This document shows, piece by piece, positions 8,310 through 16,494 of a stretch of 34,275 nt of DNA (its first letter is position 1; every line of letters starts with the position of its first letter). A program made the position numbers and the translations under genes. The DNA comes from Pseudomonadota bacterium (GTDB lineage: Bacteria > Pseudomonadota > Gammaproteobacteria > Burkholderiales > Methylophilaceae). The notes beneath the pieces were generated by a model, which worked only from the letters and a program-made list of their open reading frames with translations, was not told the DNA's origin and did no database searches. The stretch covers positions 1 through 34,275 of the forward strand of contig JAKPIR010000119.1 in assembly GCA_029549705.1 (NCBI GenBank), written 5' to 3'.

Positions 8310-9536
8310 CATAAATAAAGTAAGTAGTTCATTTAAAAAGCGCTGTCCCAAAAGTGTGGGTTTTATATAGCCGTTTTTTATCTCAAGTAAATTTTTGTTT
8401 TGTGCCTGAGAAATGCTACTTTCTAACGTATTAATGTGTAGGCCTGTCCGCATCTGAAATAGGTTTACCGGAACGCCATCCGTTAAACGCAGCGCATTCA
8501 TCATAAATTCGAATCCTAGTTCGCAATCAGATATATTCCAAACGCTCTCTGTAGCTTTTCCTTGTAGCGCTTGCTCCATGTAAGCTTTTGGATGTTTGGA
8601 GCGAGTTTCTCGCGTAATTTTGTCGTGATAACTTAATTTGCTATGCGCCCCCGCCCCAATGCCTAAATAATCTCCAAACTGCCAGTAATTCAAGTTGTGC
8701 CTTGCTTGTTTACTGGGTTTAGAAAATGCGGAAGTTTCGTAATGTTCGTAACCGTGTTTTGCCAATAAATTTTCTATCTCTATTTGCATTTCAGCGCAGA
8801 TGTCGTCGTCAGGTAACTTGGGAGGCGAGTGGTAGAAAGGCGTGTTGGGTTCTAATGTCAGATGGTAAAAAGATAGATGATCTGCATTGAGTGCAATCGC
8901 TTGTTTGGCATCTTCGAGAGCATGCTGCATAGTTTGATTCGGCAATCCGTACATCACATCAAAATTTACACGCTCAAAGGTAGTGAGTGCTAACTCTGCT
9001 GCTTGAATTGCCTGCTTTTCTGTGTGAATGCGCCCTAAAGCGTTAAGGTGGCTAGCATTAAAACTTTGAATGCCCAATGACAATCGGTTCACACCCGCTT
9101 GTTTGTAACCAATAAAATTGGCTGAATCTACGGTGCCAGGATTGGCTTCAAGCGTAATTTCGGCATCGTATTCCAGCGGTGTGAGTGCACGTACCTGACT
9201 TAATATCTTATCTATAGATGCTGGCTTAAATAAGCTTGGCGTACCCCCGCCAAAAAACACACTTTTAATTTTTCTGCCCCAGACCTTAGGTGTCGCTTGC
9301 TCTAAATCCGCAATCAGTGCATCCACATAAGTACTTTCGGGAATCTCGCCATGCTGATGACGACTTTCATGCGAATTAAAATCACAATACGGGCACTTTT
9401 GAACGCACCAGGGAATATGAATGTACAGTGATAGTGGCGGTGAATCGGTGAGCCCTGAAATGGTTTGCTTACCTACTAGCGGAATGATGCTTTGACGCGT
9501 TTGGTTAAACGAGGTATCCGCTTTGATTTCTATCAA
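8301..9536 (-). CDS. hemW: HemW-type radical SAM heme chaperone
   Basis: The 411-residue protein has the radical SAM cluster motif CVQKCPYC (Cys44, Cys48, Cys51), FFGGGTPSLF for S-adenosylmethionine contact, LEANPGT, and the HemW-specific RHNLNYWQFGDYLGIGAGAHS. The CxxxCxxC is not followed by the extra Cys of coproporphyrinogen dehydrogenase HemN, so it should be the heme chaperone HemW. Conserved sequence begins at about residue 32 (PPLSLYIHIPWC), giving an N-terminal extension of some 30 residues. The assumed start at 9536 is TTG without a good ribosome binding site, so the true start is uncertain. It is last in the rph-rdgB-orf-hemW run and ends inside a terminator hairpin. Confidence 0.9.
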   Translation of the reverse strand: MIEIKADTSFNQTRQSIIPLVGKQTISGLTDSPPLSLYIHIPWCVQKCPYCDFNSHESRHQHGEIPESTYVDALIADLEQATPKVWGRKIKSVFFGGGTPSLFKPASIDKILSQVRALTPLEYDAEITLEANPGTVDSANFIGYKQAGVNRLSLGIQSFNASHLNALGRIHTEKQAIQAAELALTTFERVNFDVMYGLPNQTMQHALEDAKQAIALNADHLSFYHLTLEPNTPFYHSPPKLPDDDICAEMQIEIENLLAKHGYEHYETSAFSKPSKQARHNLNYWQFGDYLGIGAGAHSKLSYHDKITRETRSKHPKAYMEQALQGKATESVWNISDCELGFEFMMNALRLTDGVPVNLFQMRTGLHINTLESSISQAQNKNLLEIKNGYIKPTLLGQRFLNELLTLFMTN

Positions 9537-9551
9537 TTTTTTTATAGTAGG

Positions 9552-9776
9552 TTACCTTTTGTATGGGTTAACTAGCGACTCTACGAGTTGATGCAGTGCT
9601 TCGCGCATTTGCTGTTCTGAGACCTCCATCAGCAATCCATCCTCTAATGCGTCTTGGGCTATTTGCTTAATCTCGTCAAAATTTTCTGTCATCACTTTAA
9701 CTTTTTCGGTGCACGAAACAACACTGCCGTCATCACGGAGCCACTTTGGCCAAATAGAGTGATTGGACTTAGTCAT
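9552..9776 (-). CDS. Small uncharacterised protein between rdgB and hemW
   Basis: This encodes a 74-residue, mostly helical acidic protein containing WPKWLRDDGSVVSCTEKVKV followed by EIKQIAQDALEDGLLMEVS and ending in NPYKR. There is no signal peptide or membrane segment and only one Cys. I do not recognise a named family. Its start overlaps the rdgB stop by 8 bases and hemW starts 15 bases after its stop, so it appears to be a co-translated member of the operon and therefore real. The aromatic N-terminus and amphipathic C-terminal helices suggest a small interaction module; no function is claimed. Confidence 0.7.
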   Translation of the reverse strand: MTKSNHSIWPKWLRDDGSVVSCTEKVKVMTENFDEIKQIAQDALEDGLLMEVSEQQMREALHQLVESLVNPYKR

Positions 9777-10368
9777 GACTTAGCCTCTCAAGCTTTTGTA
9801 ATAATTTTGCCATGGCGTGACCGCGGTGGCTGATACGGCTTTTGATTTCTAGTGGTAGTTCGGCAACCGTTTTACCTGTTTTTGCGTCCAAAAATAGCGG
9901 ATCATAACCAAAGCCATCTGTGCCTCGATATTCATAGAGAATTTCACCATACCATTGACCTTCAGCAATAATAGGTTCAGGGTCATGCTCATGACGCACT
10001 AATACCATAACACAGTAAAAGTGCGCATGCCGATTGCTCTCAGTGCCCAGCACTTTGAGCAGTTTTTGGTTATTACGTTCGTCCGATTTTGGCTCCCCTG
10101 CATATCTAGCTGAAATCACACCAGGTGCCCCTAGTAGCGCATTAACACATAAACCTGAGTCATCAGCCAATGCGGGTAAGCCTGTATGTTTACTGGCATG
10201 ACGTGCTTTGGTAAGCGCATTTTCTATAAACGTGCAGAATGGCTCTTCACACTCCGGCACGTTTAGCGCTGACTGCGGAATAATTTCTATTTCAAGCCCA
10301 CCAAGAATATGCTGAATTTCTCGTAGCTTGCCAAGATTCCCCGTTGCGATAACCAGCTTTTTAAACAC
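9769..10368 (-). CDS. rdgB: Non-canonical purine NTP pyrophosphatase (dITP/XTP)
   Basis: RdgB hydrolyses dITP, ITP and XTP to monophosphates, keeping deaminated purines out of nucleic acids. The 199-residue protein has the family N-terminus VIATGNLGKLREIQHIL, the nucleotide-binding ALADDSGLCVNALLGAPGV, SARYAGE, and the C-terminal GTDGFGYDPLFL and RISHRGHAM. Length is typical. It overlaps rph by 8 bases upstream and the small downstream gene by 8 bases. The rph-rdgB pairing is widespread in proteobacteria. Confidence 0.96.
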   Translation of the reverse strand: MFKKLVIATGNLGKLREIQHILGGLEIEIIPQSALNVPECEEPFCTFIENALTKARHASKHTGLPALADDSGLCVNALLGAPGVISARYAGEPKSDERNNQKLLKVLGTESNRHAHFYCVMVLVRHEHDPEPIIAEGQWYGEILYEYRGTDGFGYDPLFLDAKTGKTVAELPLEIKSRISHRGHAMAKLLQKLERLSHD

Positions 10369-11107
10369 TTAGAGCCTCTTGTTGCTTCATCATGAGTTGC
10401 CCAATACCGTGTGCAGCTAAATCGAGCATAGCATTCATTGCAGTACGGTCAAACGGTTCGCCTTCCGCCGTTCCTTGTATCTCCACAAAGCCGCCATCTG
10501 CAGTCATCACCACATTCATATCCGTATCACAGTCAGAATCTTCAATATAATCCAAATCAAGTACAGGTTGACCTTTGTAAACACCAACTGAAATAGCCGC
10601 TACCGCCTGTTTTAGCGGGCTATTTTGTAGCTTACCCGTTTTAATTAGGTGGTTAACTGCATCAGCCAAAGCAACATAAGCGCCAGTGATACTGGCTGTT
10701 CTCGTGCCGCCATCTGCTTGAATCACATCGCAATCTATTTGTATGCTACGTTCACCTAATTTTTCTAAATCAATAATTGCCCGTAACGAGCGGCCAATTA
10801 AACGCTGAATTTCTTGTGTACGGCCAGACTGTTTACCTTTTGCCGCCTCTCTATCCATACGGCTACCCGTCGAGCGAGGTAGCATGCCATATTCTGCGGT
10901 CACCCAGCCCTGGCCCTTACCTTTTAAAAAGCCCGGCACTTTTTCATCTACACTGGCAGTGCAGAGCACGTGCGTGTCACCAAATTTGATTAGAACAGAA
11001 CCTTCAGCGTGCTTGGTATATTTGCGAATGATTTCAATATTACGTAATTGATTGCTGGCACGGGCACTTGGCCGATGGTTTTCTACATTGCTTGGTTTAG
11101 CCTGCAT
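10361..11107 (-). CDS. rph: Ribonuclease PH
   Basis: RNase PH is a phosphorolytic 3'-5' exoribonuclease that trims tRNA precursors. The 248-residue product carries RPSARASNQLRNIEI, GSVLIKFGDTHVLCTASV, the family signature MLPRSTGSRMDREA, RSLRAIIDLEKLGERSIQIDCDVIQADGG and LDLDYIEDSDCDTDMNVV with its acidic metal-site residues. It appears full length and active, unlike the frameshifted copy in some E. coli K-12 strains. A terminator-like hairpin at 11127-11146 separates it from the upstream phosphatase gene, so it probably has its own promoter in the 58-base gap. Confidence 0.97.
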   Translation of the reverse strand: MQAKPSNVENHRPSARASNQLRNIEIIRKYTKHAEGSVLIKFGDTHVLCTASVDEKVPGFLKGKGQGWVTAEYGMLPRSTGSRMDREAAKGKQSGRTQEIQRLIGRSLRAIIDLEKLGERSIQIDCDVIQADGGTRTASITGAYVALADAVNHLIKTGKLQNSPLKQAVAAISVGVYKGQPVLDLDYIEDSDCDTDMNVVMTADGGFVEIQGTAEGEPFDRTAMNAMLDLAAHGIGQLMMKQQEALSV

Positions 11108-11126
11108 GATTGAATCCTGATTATGA

Positions 11127-11146
11127 TTAAAAAGCCACTTGGCTTA
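11127..11146 (-). terminator. Terminator after the PP2C gene
   Basis: On the minus strand AAGCC-AAGT-GGCTT (11132-11145) is followed by TTTAATC, a short stem with a T-tract. It lies between the phosphatase stop and rph and probably separates the kinase/phosphatase unit from the rph operon. Confidence 0.5.
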
Positions 11147-11165
11147 GCTACGTCTTAGCTTGACG

Positions 11166-12101
11166 TTATTTATCTTGTGAGGTCAGCTTGTTTTTTTGAA
11201 GCGCCCGTTGTATTTCATTGATGGTATTTTCAATGTCGTCATCTGAAAAATCATCAGTAAAAGTATCGTCACTACCTAAAATGTTACGTTTAACTGGGTT
11301 CATGATGGTAGTAGTGGCACCCATTGCCATTGTAATCGTGGATACGGCAAATGGGTCGCTGAGTTTATCGCCCCACTGTAGACCAATAGCACTCATATTG
11401 TCACCTTGCTCTTGGCTAACTAGTTCTGCTTTATTCAGTAGTGCGGTAACATTATCAGTAATAGAAGGACCATATAGCATGACTTTGATTTCATCATCGG
11501 TTAATGCACCCCAAACGCCATCTGTGCAAAGCAAAATGGTATCACCTTCAGCCAACTCTTGACGATCCGAGAGGTCGATTTTAGGTGGCGTATCACCCCC
11601 TAGGCAACTATATACTTTGTGGCGATATGGATGCGTGGTCATTTCACTTTTATTAATGATTCCTTTGTTATAGAGCGACTGAACAACAGAGTGATCTTCC
11701 GTACGATAGAGTAAGTGATTGTTACGAAAATGGTACAGTCTGGAGTCCCCCACATGGGCGCAATAGAGCATACCGCGCTGTACGATGGCTGCCACAATGG
11801 TCGTGCGGGGTGATTCAAGCATCTCACGTTCTTGCGTGAGTTGGTCGATCATGTCGTGAATTTGCTGGATGTGGTCAATTAAAAACTTAGCGGGGCTAGA
11901 AAGTGTAGGCACGGCCAAACGCTGAAAAGCTTCAGTCATGGTGGTGACCGCTAATTGCGCAGCCATTTCACCGTGCCGGTGCCCACCCATGCCGTCAGCT
12001 ACCACAAGTAGCAAGGCATCTTTGCTGTAAGAATAGGCCAGTCTGTCTTGGTTGTACTGGCGAGGCCCTTGCAGGCTATTTTGAAAAATAGTAAATTTCA
12101 T
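11166..12101 (-). CDS. PP2C-type Ser/Thr protein phosphatase
   Basis: The 311-residue protein contains the complete PP2C motif series: NQDRLAYSY (Asp19), VVADGMGGHRHGEMAAQLA (metal Asp36-Gly37), AHVGDSRLYHFRNNHL, TEDHSVVQSL, LCTDGVWGALTDDEI and DNMSAIGLQW. After the catalytic domain (to about residue 245) comes an acidic, Asp-rich tail (DDTFTDDFSDDDIENTINEI) without membrane segment. It overlaps the kinase gene by 4 bases (ATGA), so kinase and phosphatase are co-translated and probably act on shared substrates. The targets are not evident from the sequence. It ends 20 bases before a terminator hairpin. Confidence 0.93.
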   Translation of the reverse strand: MKFTIFQNSLQGPRQYNQDRLAYSYSKDALLLVVADGMGGHRHGEMAAQLAVTTMTEAFQRLAVPTLSSPAKFLIDHIQQIHDMIDQLTQEREMLESPRTTIVAAIVQRGMLYCAHVGDSRLYHFRNNHLLYRTEDHSVVQSLYNKGIINKSEMTTHPYRHKVYSCLGGDTPPKIDLSDRQELAEGDTILLCTDGVWGALTDDEIKVMLYGPSITDNVTALLNKAELVSQEQGDNMSAIGLQWGDKLSDPFAVSTITMAMGATTTIMNPVKRNILGSDDTFTDDFSDDDIENTINEIQRALQKNKLTSQDK

Positions 12102-13072
12102 TGAGATTTTTTGATGTTAATAGGGGTATTGAGTACGTCAGAAACCGGACTCTTCAGCACTTCAACAATTTTATCAAATCGACTTTTTTTCTTAGGTGTG
12201 GGCATGGATTTGAGTAGTGATTTTTGCAAAGAAAACACACTTTGCGGCCGCTTTAAATAATCTAGGCTCAAGCACTGATCAATGATTTCTAGTAGACTCT
12301 GTGAGTAATTTGACAACCCCAGTTTTACCGCGGGAACAAGCAGGTCGTTTTTTACGCGTAAATTAGCTGCAGCTGGCGAGGTGCGCGTCAAACAGGAATA
12401 CATGGTGGCGCCAATGCTGTAGATATCGCTCCATGGCCCTAACAAGTTGCGATCAAAATATTGTTCAGGTGGTGCAAATCCTGGCGTATAGCTGGGCGAT
12501 GATTTCGCCAGATTTTCGTTAAGTGCTTGTCTGGCAGAACCAAAATCAAGCAATACGGGCGACTCATCTAACCTAATATAAATATTGGCAGGTTTAATAT
12601 CTAAATGTAATAGCTTTTGCGCATGCACTTCACGCAAACCTTTCGCAAGCTGGCTAAATACCTGCCGAATAAAAATCTCTGAAACTAATTCAGTTTGTCC
12701 TAATATGTAATCCTGCAGTGACTTACCTTGCTCATACTGCATGACCATGTATACGGTTTCATTGGCACGAAAAAAATTAATGACGCGCACGATATTTCGA
12801 TGATCAATTTTTGCTAGCGATAACCCCTCATCAAAAAAGCATTTCAAACCATGCCTAAATAGAGCTGCATCATCTGGGTTGGGCATGACCGTTGCGCCAC
12901 CGCTTCGCAATGCAATTGAAGTAGGTAAATACTCTTTAATGGCAACAAGATTATTGTCATTATCATGCGCCAAATAGACAAAGCTAAAGCCTCCAGAACT
13001 TAAGACTTTATCAATTTTATAATCTTGAAGCTGGTAGCCATTAGGTAAGGCTAAATTTTTAGTTGAAGACAC
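12098..13072 (-). CDS. Soluble eukaryotic-like Ser/Thr protein kinase
   Basis: This Hanks-type kinase of 324 residues has a Gly-rich loop (SSGGFSFVYLA, 25-35), the ATP-binding Lys46 in VAIKEYLP, catalytic loop HLDIKPANI (Asp158, Lys160, Asn163), DFG at 176-178 and GFAPPEQY as the APE equivalent. The catalytic loop lacks the Arg of HRD, so it is a non-RD kinase that should not depend on activation-loop phosphorylation in the usual way. There is no transmembrane or extracellular PASTA domain; the C-terminal 35 residues are basic. The start is GTG at 13072 with no clear ribosome binding site. It is paired with the PP2C phosphatase and divergent from yicC. Confidence 0.92.
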   Translation of the reverse strand: MSSTKNLALPNGYQLQDYKIDKVLSSGGFSFVYLAHDNDNNLVAIKEYLPTSIALRSGGATVMPNPDDAALFRHGLKCFFDEGLSLAKIDHRNIVRVINFFRANETVYMVMQYEQGKSLQDYILGQTELVSEIFIRQVFSQLAKGLREVHAQKLLHLDIKPANIYIRLDESPVLLDFGSARQALNENLAKSSPSYTPGFAPPEQYFDRNLLGPWSDIYSIGATMYSCLTRTSPAAANLRVKNDLLVPAVKLGLSNYSQSLLEIIDQCLSLDYLKRPQSVFSLQKSLLKSMPTPKKKSRFDKIVEVLKSPVSDVLNTPINIKKSQ

Positions 13073-13277
13073 TGAGTTATCGTTTTTAAAAAATGGGTTT
13101 GAATAAAATTTTCTTAACGCTAAATTGGGTAATATATTCCATTAAACTTAGAGTACATTCAGCAATATAACGCGTAATTGATTGTAATTAAAGTTATTTG
13201 CCATTATTTTGGCATGAAATCATTGCGATTTGATACCATGATGCAAATTTTATTTAATTTTTTTTAGGAATTGATGC

Positions 13278-14144
13278 ATGACTTACAGTATGACGGGCTT
13301 TGCGGCACTCGAAAAACCGATTCACAATGCGACATTGTTGCTGGAACTGCGGGCTGTGAATAGCCGTTATTTAGATTTACATTTTAAATTAGATGAAAAT
13401 TTAAGAGGGTTTGAACCAACGATACGTGAGTTAATCAGTGCGCAATTAAATCGGGGTAAAGTTGAGTGTAAAGTGAATTTAATTCAGCGGCCGCAATTGA
13501 ATCAGGAAACAGCGCTTGATGGCACAGTGATGCAGCAACTGGCAGCAATGCAATTACAGGCCAAAGCCTACTTTCCATCTAGCCGTGAGCTAAGTATGGC
13601 GGATATTCTTCGCTGGCCAGGAGTTGTGCTCACGCAAGGCGTTGACCAGGATTTATTAGTAGAAGAGATTAAACAATTAGTGCAACAGGGTTTACATGAC
13701 TTAAAAGCCTCACGCGCGCGCGAGGGCGACAAACTTAAAATGTTGATTCTAGATCGCATCCATCAAATGGAAATGTTGGTTGAAAAGGTAAAACCCCTAT
13801 TGCCAACACTTGCGAAAGAATATCAGACCAAACTTGAAAATAAATTGCAGGAAACTTTAAAAAGCATTGATCCAGAGCGCATAGCGCAAGAACTGGTGTT
13901 GTTTACACAGCGTATTGATGTAGACGAAGAGCTCAGTCGGTTAACCGCGCATGTGTCAGAAATCAAGCGTATTTTGAATAGTGACGCACCCGCCGGTAAA
14001 CGCCTTGATTTTTTAATGCAAGAACTCAACCGTGAAGCCAATACACTGGGCTCAAAATCCGTATCAACGCAAACGTCGCAAGTGTCGATGGAACTCAAGG
14101 TCCTCATAGAGCAGATGCGCGAGCAGATACAGAATATTGAGTAA
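13278..14144 (+). CDS. yicC: YicC-family endoribonuclease
   Basis: The 288-residue product begins with the family hallmark MTYSMTGFAA and contains ELRAVNSRYLDLHFKLDE and a C-terminal DUF1732 region (RIDVDEELSRLTAHVSEIK, GKRLDFLMQELNREANTLGSKS). YicC proteins are endoribonucleases in enterics, implicated in small-RNA decay; the exact substrate here is unknown. The start has a good ribosome binding site (TAGGA at 13265-13269). It is divergent from the kinase gene and convergent with the diguanylate cyclase, with a hairpin between the two stops. Confidence 0.93.
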   Translation: MTYSMTGFAALEKPIHNATLLLELRAVNSRYLDLHFKLDENLRGFEPTIRELISAQLNRGKVECKVNLIQRPQLNQETALDGTVMQQLAAMQLQAKAYFPSSRELSMADILRWPGVVLTQGVDQDLLVEEIKQLVQQGLHDLKASRAREGDKLKMLILDRIHQMEMLVEKVKPLLPTLAKEYQTKLENKLQETLKSIDPERIAQELVLFTQRIDVDEELSRLTAHVSEIKRILNSDAPAGKRLDFLMQELNREANTLGSKSVSTQTSQVSMELKVLIEQMREQIQNIE

Positions 14145-14154
14145 TATTTCAGCT

Positions 14155-14175
14155 AATACATGTGGACCATGTATT
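14155..14175. terminator. Hairpin between convergent yicC and diguanylate cyclase
   Basis: Perfect arms AATACATG (14155-14162) and CATGTATT (14168-14175) with a TGGAC loop lie in the 33-base space between two convergent stops. The stem is AT-rich and the T-tail weak, so bidirectional termination is plausible but not certain. Confidence 0.35.
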
Positions 14176-14177
14176 CT

Positions 14178-16004
14178 TTATATGGTCGGAATCTCAGCGC
14201 CAACCACACGATTTCTGCCAGACTGCTTGGCGATGTAGAGTGCCGCATCAGCCCTAGGCAAGACAGAATCAATATTCTCACCAGTGAGTCTTTCGGCAAC
14301 ACCAGCACTAAAGGTAATCAGCACGCGTTCATTGTTGTGTAGAAAGAAGTTTTTGGTAAGGTCGCGCTGTATCCCGGTAACCACATTCACAGCATCATTT
14401 TGTTTTGAGCCTGGCAGTAGGATGACAAATTCTTCACCACCATAACGTGCCAGCACATCAGTGCTGCGAAGGATGCTTTTAACCACTTTGGCCAGATGTG
14501 CGAGTGCCGTATCGCCCGTGGAGTGACCCATGGTATCGTTGATTTTTTTGAAATGATCAATATCGAGCATGGCGAGCGAGATGGGCGTATTGTGGCGGTC
14601 GGCACGTTCAAATTCTCGATCAATCGCATCATCCATGCCTCGTCGATTAAGTGCACCGGTTAAAAAGTCTTGGTGTGCAACTTCGCTAATGTAATCGAGC
14701 TTGGCGGACAATTCATTGATTTGCTTTTCAGCTTCTTCAACTTTTTTCTGAGTTTCTTCGAAGGCATTGTGTGAATTTTGCGCATCCGCGTTCATTTCAC
14801 GAATATCCCCCACCAAATTTTGCAAAATGGTATTCAGTTGCGTAATGTCTTCGGTTTCTGAAATTTGCGCTTGATACTGATTGATTTTGGCTTGATAAGT
14901 GCCAGTGCTTCTTGAAATATCTGCCAAACCGCTAACAAAGCTGCTCATCATGCCCTTGAGCGTTTCTTTAGCAGCAACAAGGCCTGGTTTAATGTTTGAT
15001 TGCTTATAGATGAGTTCTTTTAGGCTGCTTTCAGCATTATAAACGGTGTCAATATCCAGCGGTTTTGAAATAATATCCTGCACAATTGCAATTTGACCAT
15101 GTAGCCATTTATCTTCTATCGTCAGTTCACCCATGCTGGAAACCAGCAAACGCAGCATTTGTACCAATGACTCCTGCATGCGGTGTTGTGCATCGTTACG
15201 CATCTCGGCACGCAAAATGAACGATTTCAGTGTTTCACCTAATGCATTGACCTCTTCAACCGTGTTGGCTGCCTGGGCGAGACGAATGACATTCTCGATT
15301 TTATTCGAGGCGGCCGGTATGTCTGAAAATTGGGGTAAAACAACAAGCTTGATAGCTCTTGTGAGTAAGTCTCGCCAAGCTATAGTGAGTGCTTGCTCAC
15401 TCTCGGTTAATACTACAGCTGCTTGTGCCGGCGAATTTTTTTGAGTTGCCGTGACGGTTTCAATATCTGTTGTTGATTGAGTCTGGCTTCCTGTCGCGCT
15501 GCTGGCAGTTGTTGATGGCTGCCCCTCACCCCATGAGGTGATGAGTGCCTGAATTTTCTCACCTAGTTGGCTAGGGTCATTGGCAAAGTTGATAATAACG
15601 CGATTGAGCCCCTCTTTTTTACGGCTCAAGGTGATGCCTGTGTGGTTCACATCGAGCTGTTTCAGCAAATGGCGCAAAAGCGAGGGCCAATTCACACCAT
15701 CGGCCTCATTGGCGCTGGTGGGCATGAGTTTACGTAATTGGTCTTCTAGACTCTCAGCGTCACGCTTTTTAATGAAGGTGGCAATTTTTTGTGAGGTAGC
15801 GAGGTACTTGGGCCTGTCTTTACCGAGTTCCGTTAATACCTTTTCTAAAGATTTGCCGAGCACTTCTGCGTTATCAACGGATTTAATCCCAGCAATTTCA
15901 TCATACACACGGCGATAGTTTTCGGGCGTGGGCGGGCTCTGGCTTTTAGAAAGCTGAATCAGCGTCTGGCGCGCCAGTTCTAGAGGCGTTAATTTTTTAT
16001 CCAT
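14178..16004 (-). CDS. Diguanylate cyclase with N-terminal helical sensor region
   Basis: The 608-residue protein ends in a GGDEF domain (about 440-604) with an active-site GGEEF at 522-526. An inhibitory I-site RSTD (513-516) lies five residues before it, so it should make cyclic di-GMP and be product-inhibited. The remaining 430 residues are mostly helical and soluble. They open with PPTPENYRRVYDEIAG, include a Thr/Ser/Gln-rich linker at about 170-200, and run into a coiled coil (about 400-440) next to the catalytic domain. No transmembrane helix or recognised sensor domain is visible. It is transcribed from the repeat-bearing 490-base spacer at its right. Confidence 0.93.
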   Translation of the reverse strand: MDKKLTPLELARQTLIQLSKSQSPPTPENYRRVYDEIAGIKSVDNAEVLGKSLEKVLTELGKDRPKYLATSQKIATFIKKRDAESLEDQLRKLMPTSANEADGVNWPSLLRHLLKQLDVNHTGITLSRKKEGLNRVIINFANDPSQLGEKIQALITSWGEGQPSTTASSATGSQTQSTTDIETVTATQKNSPAQAAVVLTESEQALTIAWRDLLTRAIKLVVLPQFSDIPAASNKIENVIRLAQAANTVEEVNALGETLKSFILRAEMRNDAQHRMQESLVQMLRLLVSSMGELTIEDKWLHGQIAIVQDIISKPLDIDTVYNAESSLKELIYKQSNIKPGLVAAKETLKGMMSSFVSGLADISRSTGTYQAKINQYQAQISETEDITQLNTILQNLVGDIREMNADAQNSHNAFEETQKKVEEAEKQINELSAKLDYISEVAHQDFLTGALNRRGMDDAIDREFERADRHNTPISLAMLDIDHFKKINDTMGHSTGDTALAHLAKVVKSILRSTDVLARYGGEEFVILLPGSKQNDAVNVVTGIQRDLTKNFFLHNNERVLITFSAGVAERLTGENIDSVLPRADAALYIAKQSGRNRVVGAEIPTI

Positions 16005-16248
16005 AATTTAACGGTTGCGTTTGCAGTCAATTTGTTGTTTGAATTTTGTGAGGCTACCCATATTAGACGCCATCATACCGAGTTAAGCAACAATTCAATT
16101 ACTTGATTAAGCGGGTGATATTGGGTTTATTACCGTGTTGGCGGATGATTCAAACGCAAATATACGAGCGTGAAAATGATAAAAAATAAACCGATTGCAT
16201 ATAAAAATACAAAATAAATTTGCACAAATTGTGAGGATTTTAAATACA

Positions 16249-16367
16249 AACCTTTTTTGATGCTCTGTACCAGTGCTTGGCATCACCATTCTCGCTAAGT
16301 GCTAAAGCACTAAGTCGAATGCGAAAGCCTTTATTTATAAGGCTTGCAGAGCATCAATTTTTTCTCG
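16249..16367 (+). repeat. Dispersed palindromic repeat, copy B, carrying an internal 56-base insert
   Basis: Left flank AACCTTTTTTGATGCTCTG and right flank CAGAGCATCAATTTTTTCTCG match the family. The left arm is split after CTCTG by 56 bases (16268-16323). Outer stem 16258-16267/16347-16356 (10 bp) and inner stem 16325-16331/16339-16345 (7 bp) both remain intact, so the RNA would form a branched junction. It lies upstream of the gmk promoter. Confidence 0.7.
16288..16320 (+). repeat. 33-base hairpin element, family 2, copy 1 (inside repeat B)
   Basis: The closing stem ATTC/GAAT and apical stem AGTGCT/AGCACT surround a GCT/AGT middle helix. It shares 27 of 33 bases with the element at 22651-22683, and the closing stem differs by compensatory pairs. 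Confidence 0.65.
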
Positions 16368-16454
16368 GGAGAAATGTGTAATGAAGTGTGGTTTTTTTAA
16401 GCGCCTCATTTGCGCTGCGGTGGAAGTTTCGTGCATCAAAAACTTCGGTAAAAA

Positions 16455-16463
16455 TGGTATGAT
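16455..16463 (+). promoter_or_regulatory. gmk promoter, extended -10
   Basis: TGGTATGAT is an extended -10 (TGn plus TATGAT) 31 bases before the gmk ATG. There is no good -35, as is usual for extended -10 promoters. It lies downstream of the nested repeat. Confidence 0.5.
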
Positions 16464-16494
16464 TTTAAAACATAAGAGTGCAAAAGAATTCACG

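Larger units (their letters stand above)
16005..16494. other. 490-base spacer between diguanylate cyclase and gmk
   Basis: No convincing gene lies here. The left part (16005-16248) is AT-rich and should hold the diguanylate cyclase promoter. On the minus strand a 39-codon hydrophobic frame runs from TTG at 16249 to TAA at 16130-16132, without a usable ribosome binding site. The right part holds the nested palindromic repeat (16249-16367) and the gmk promoter (16458). Confidence 0.6.

Noticed and set aside
16381..16494. Upstream ATG extension of gmk by 38 residues
   Set aside because: The extension has no counterpart in guanylate kinases and lies across the likely extended -10 promoter at 16455-16463.
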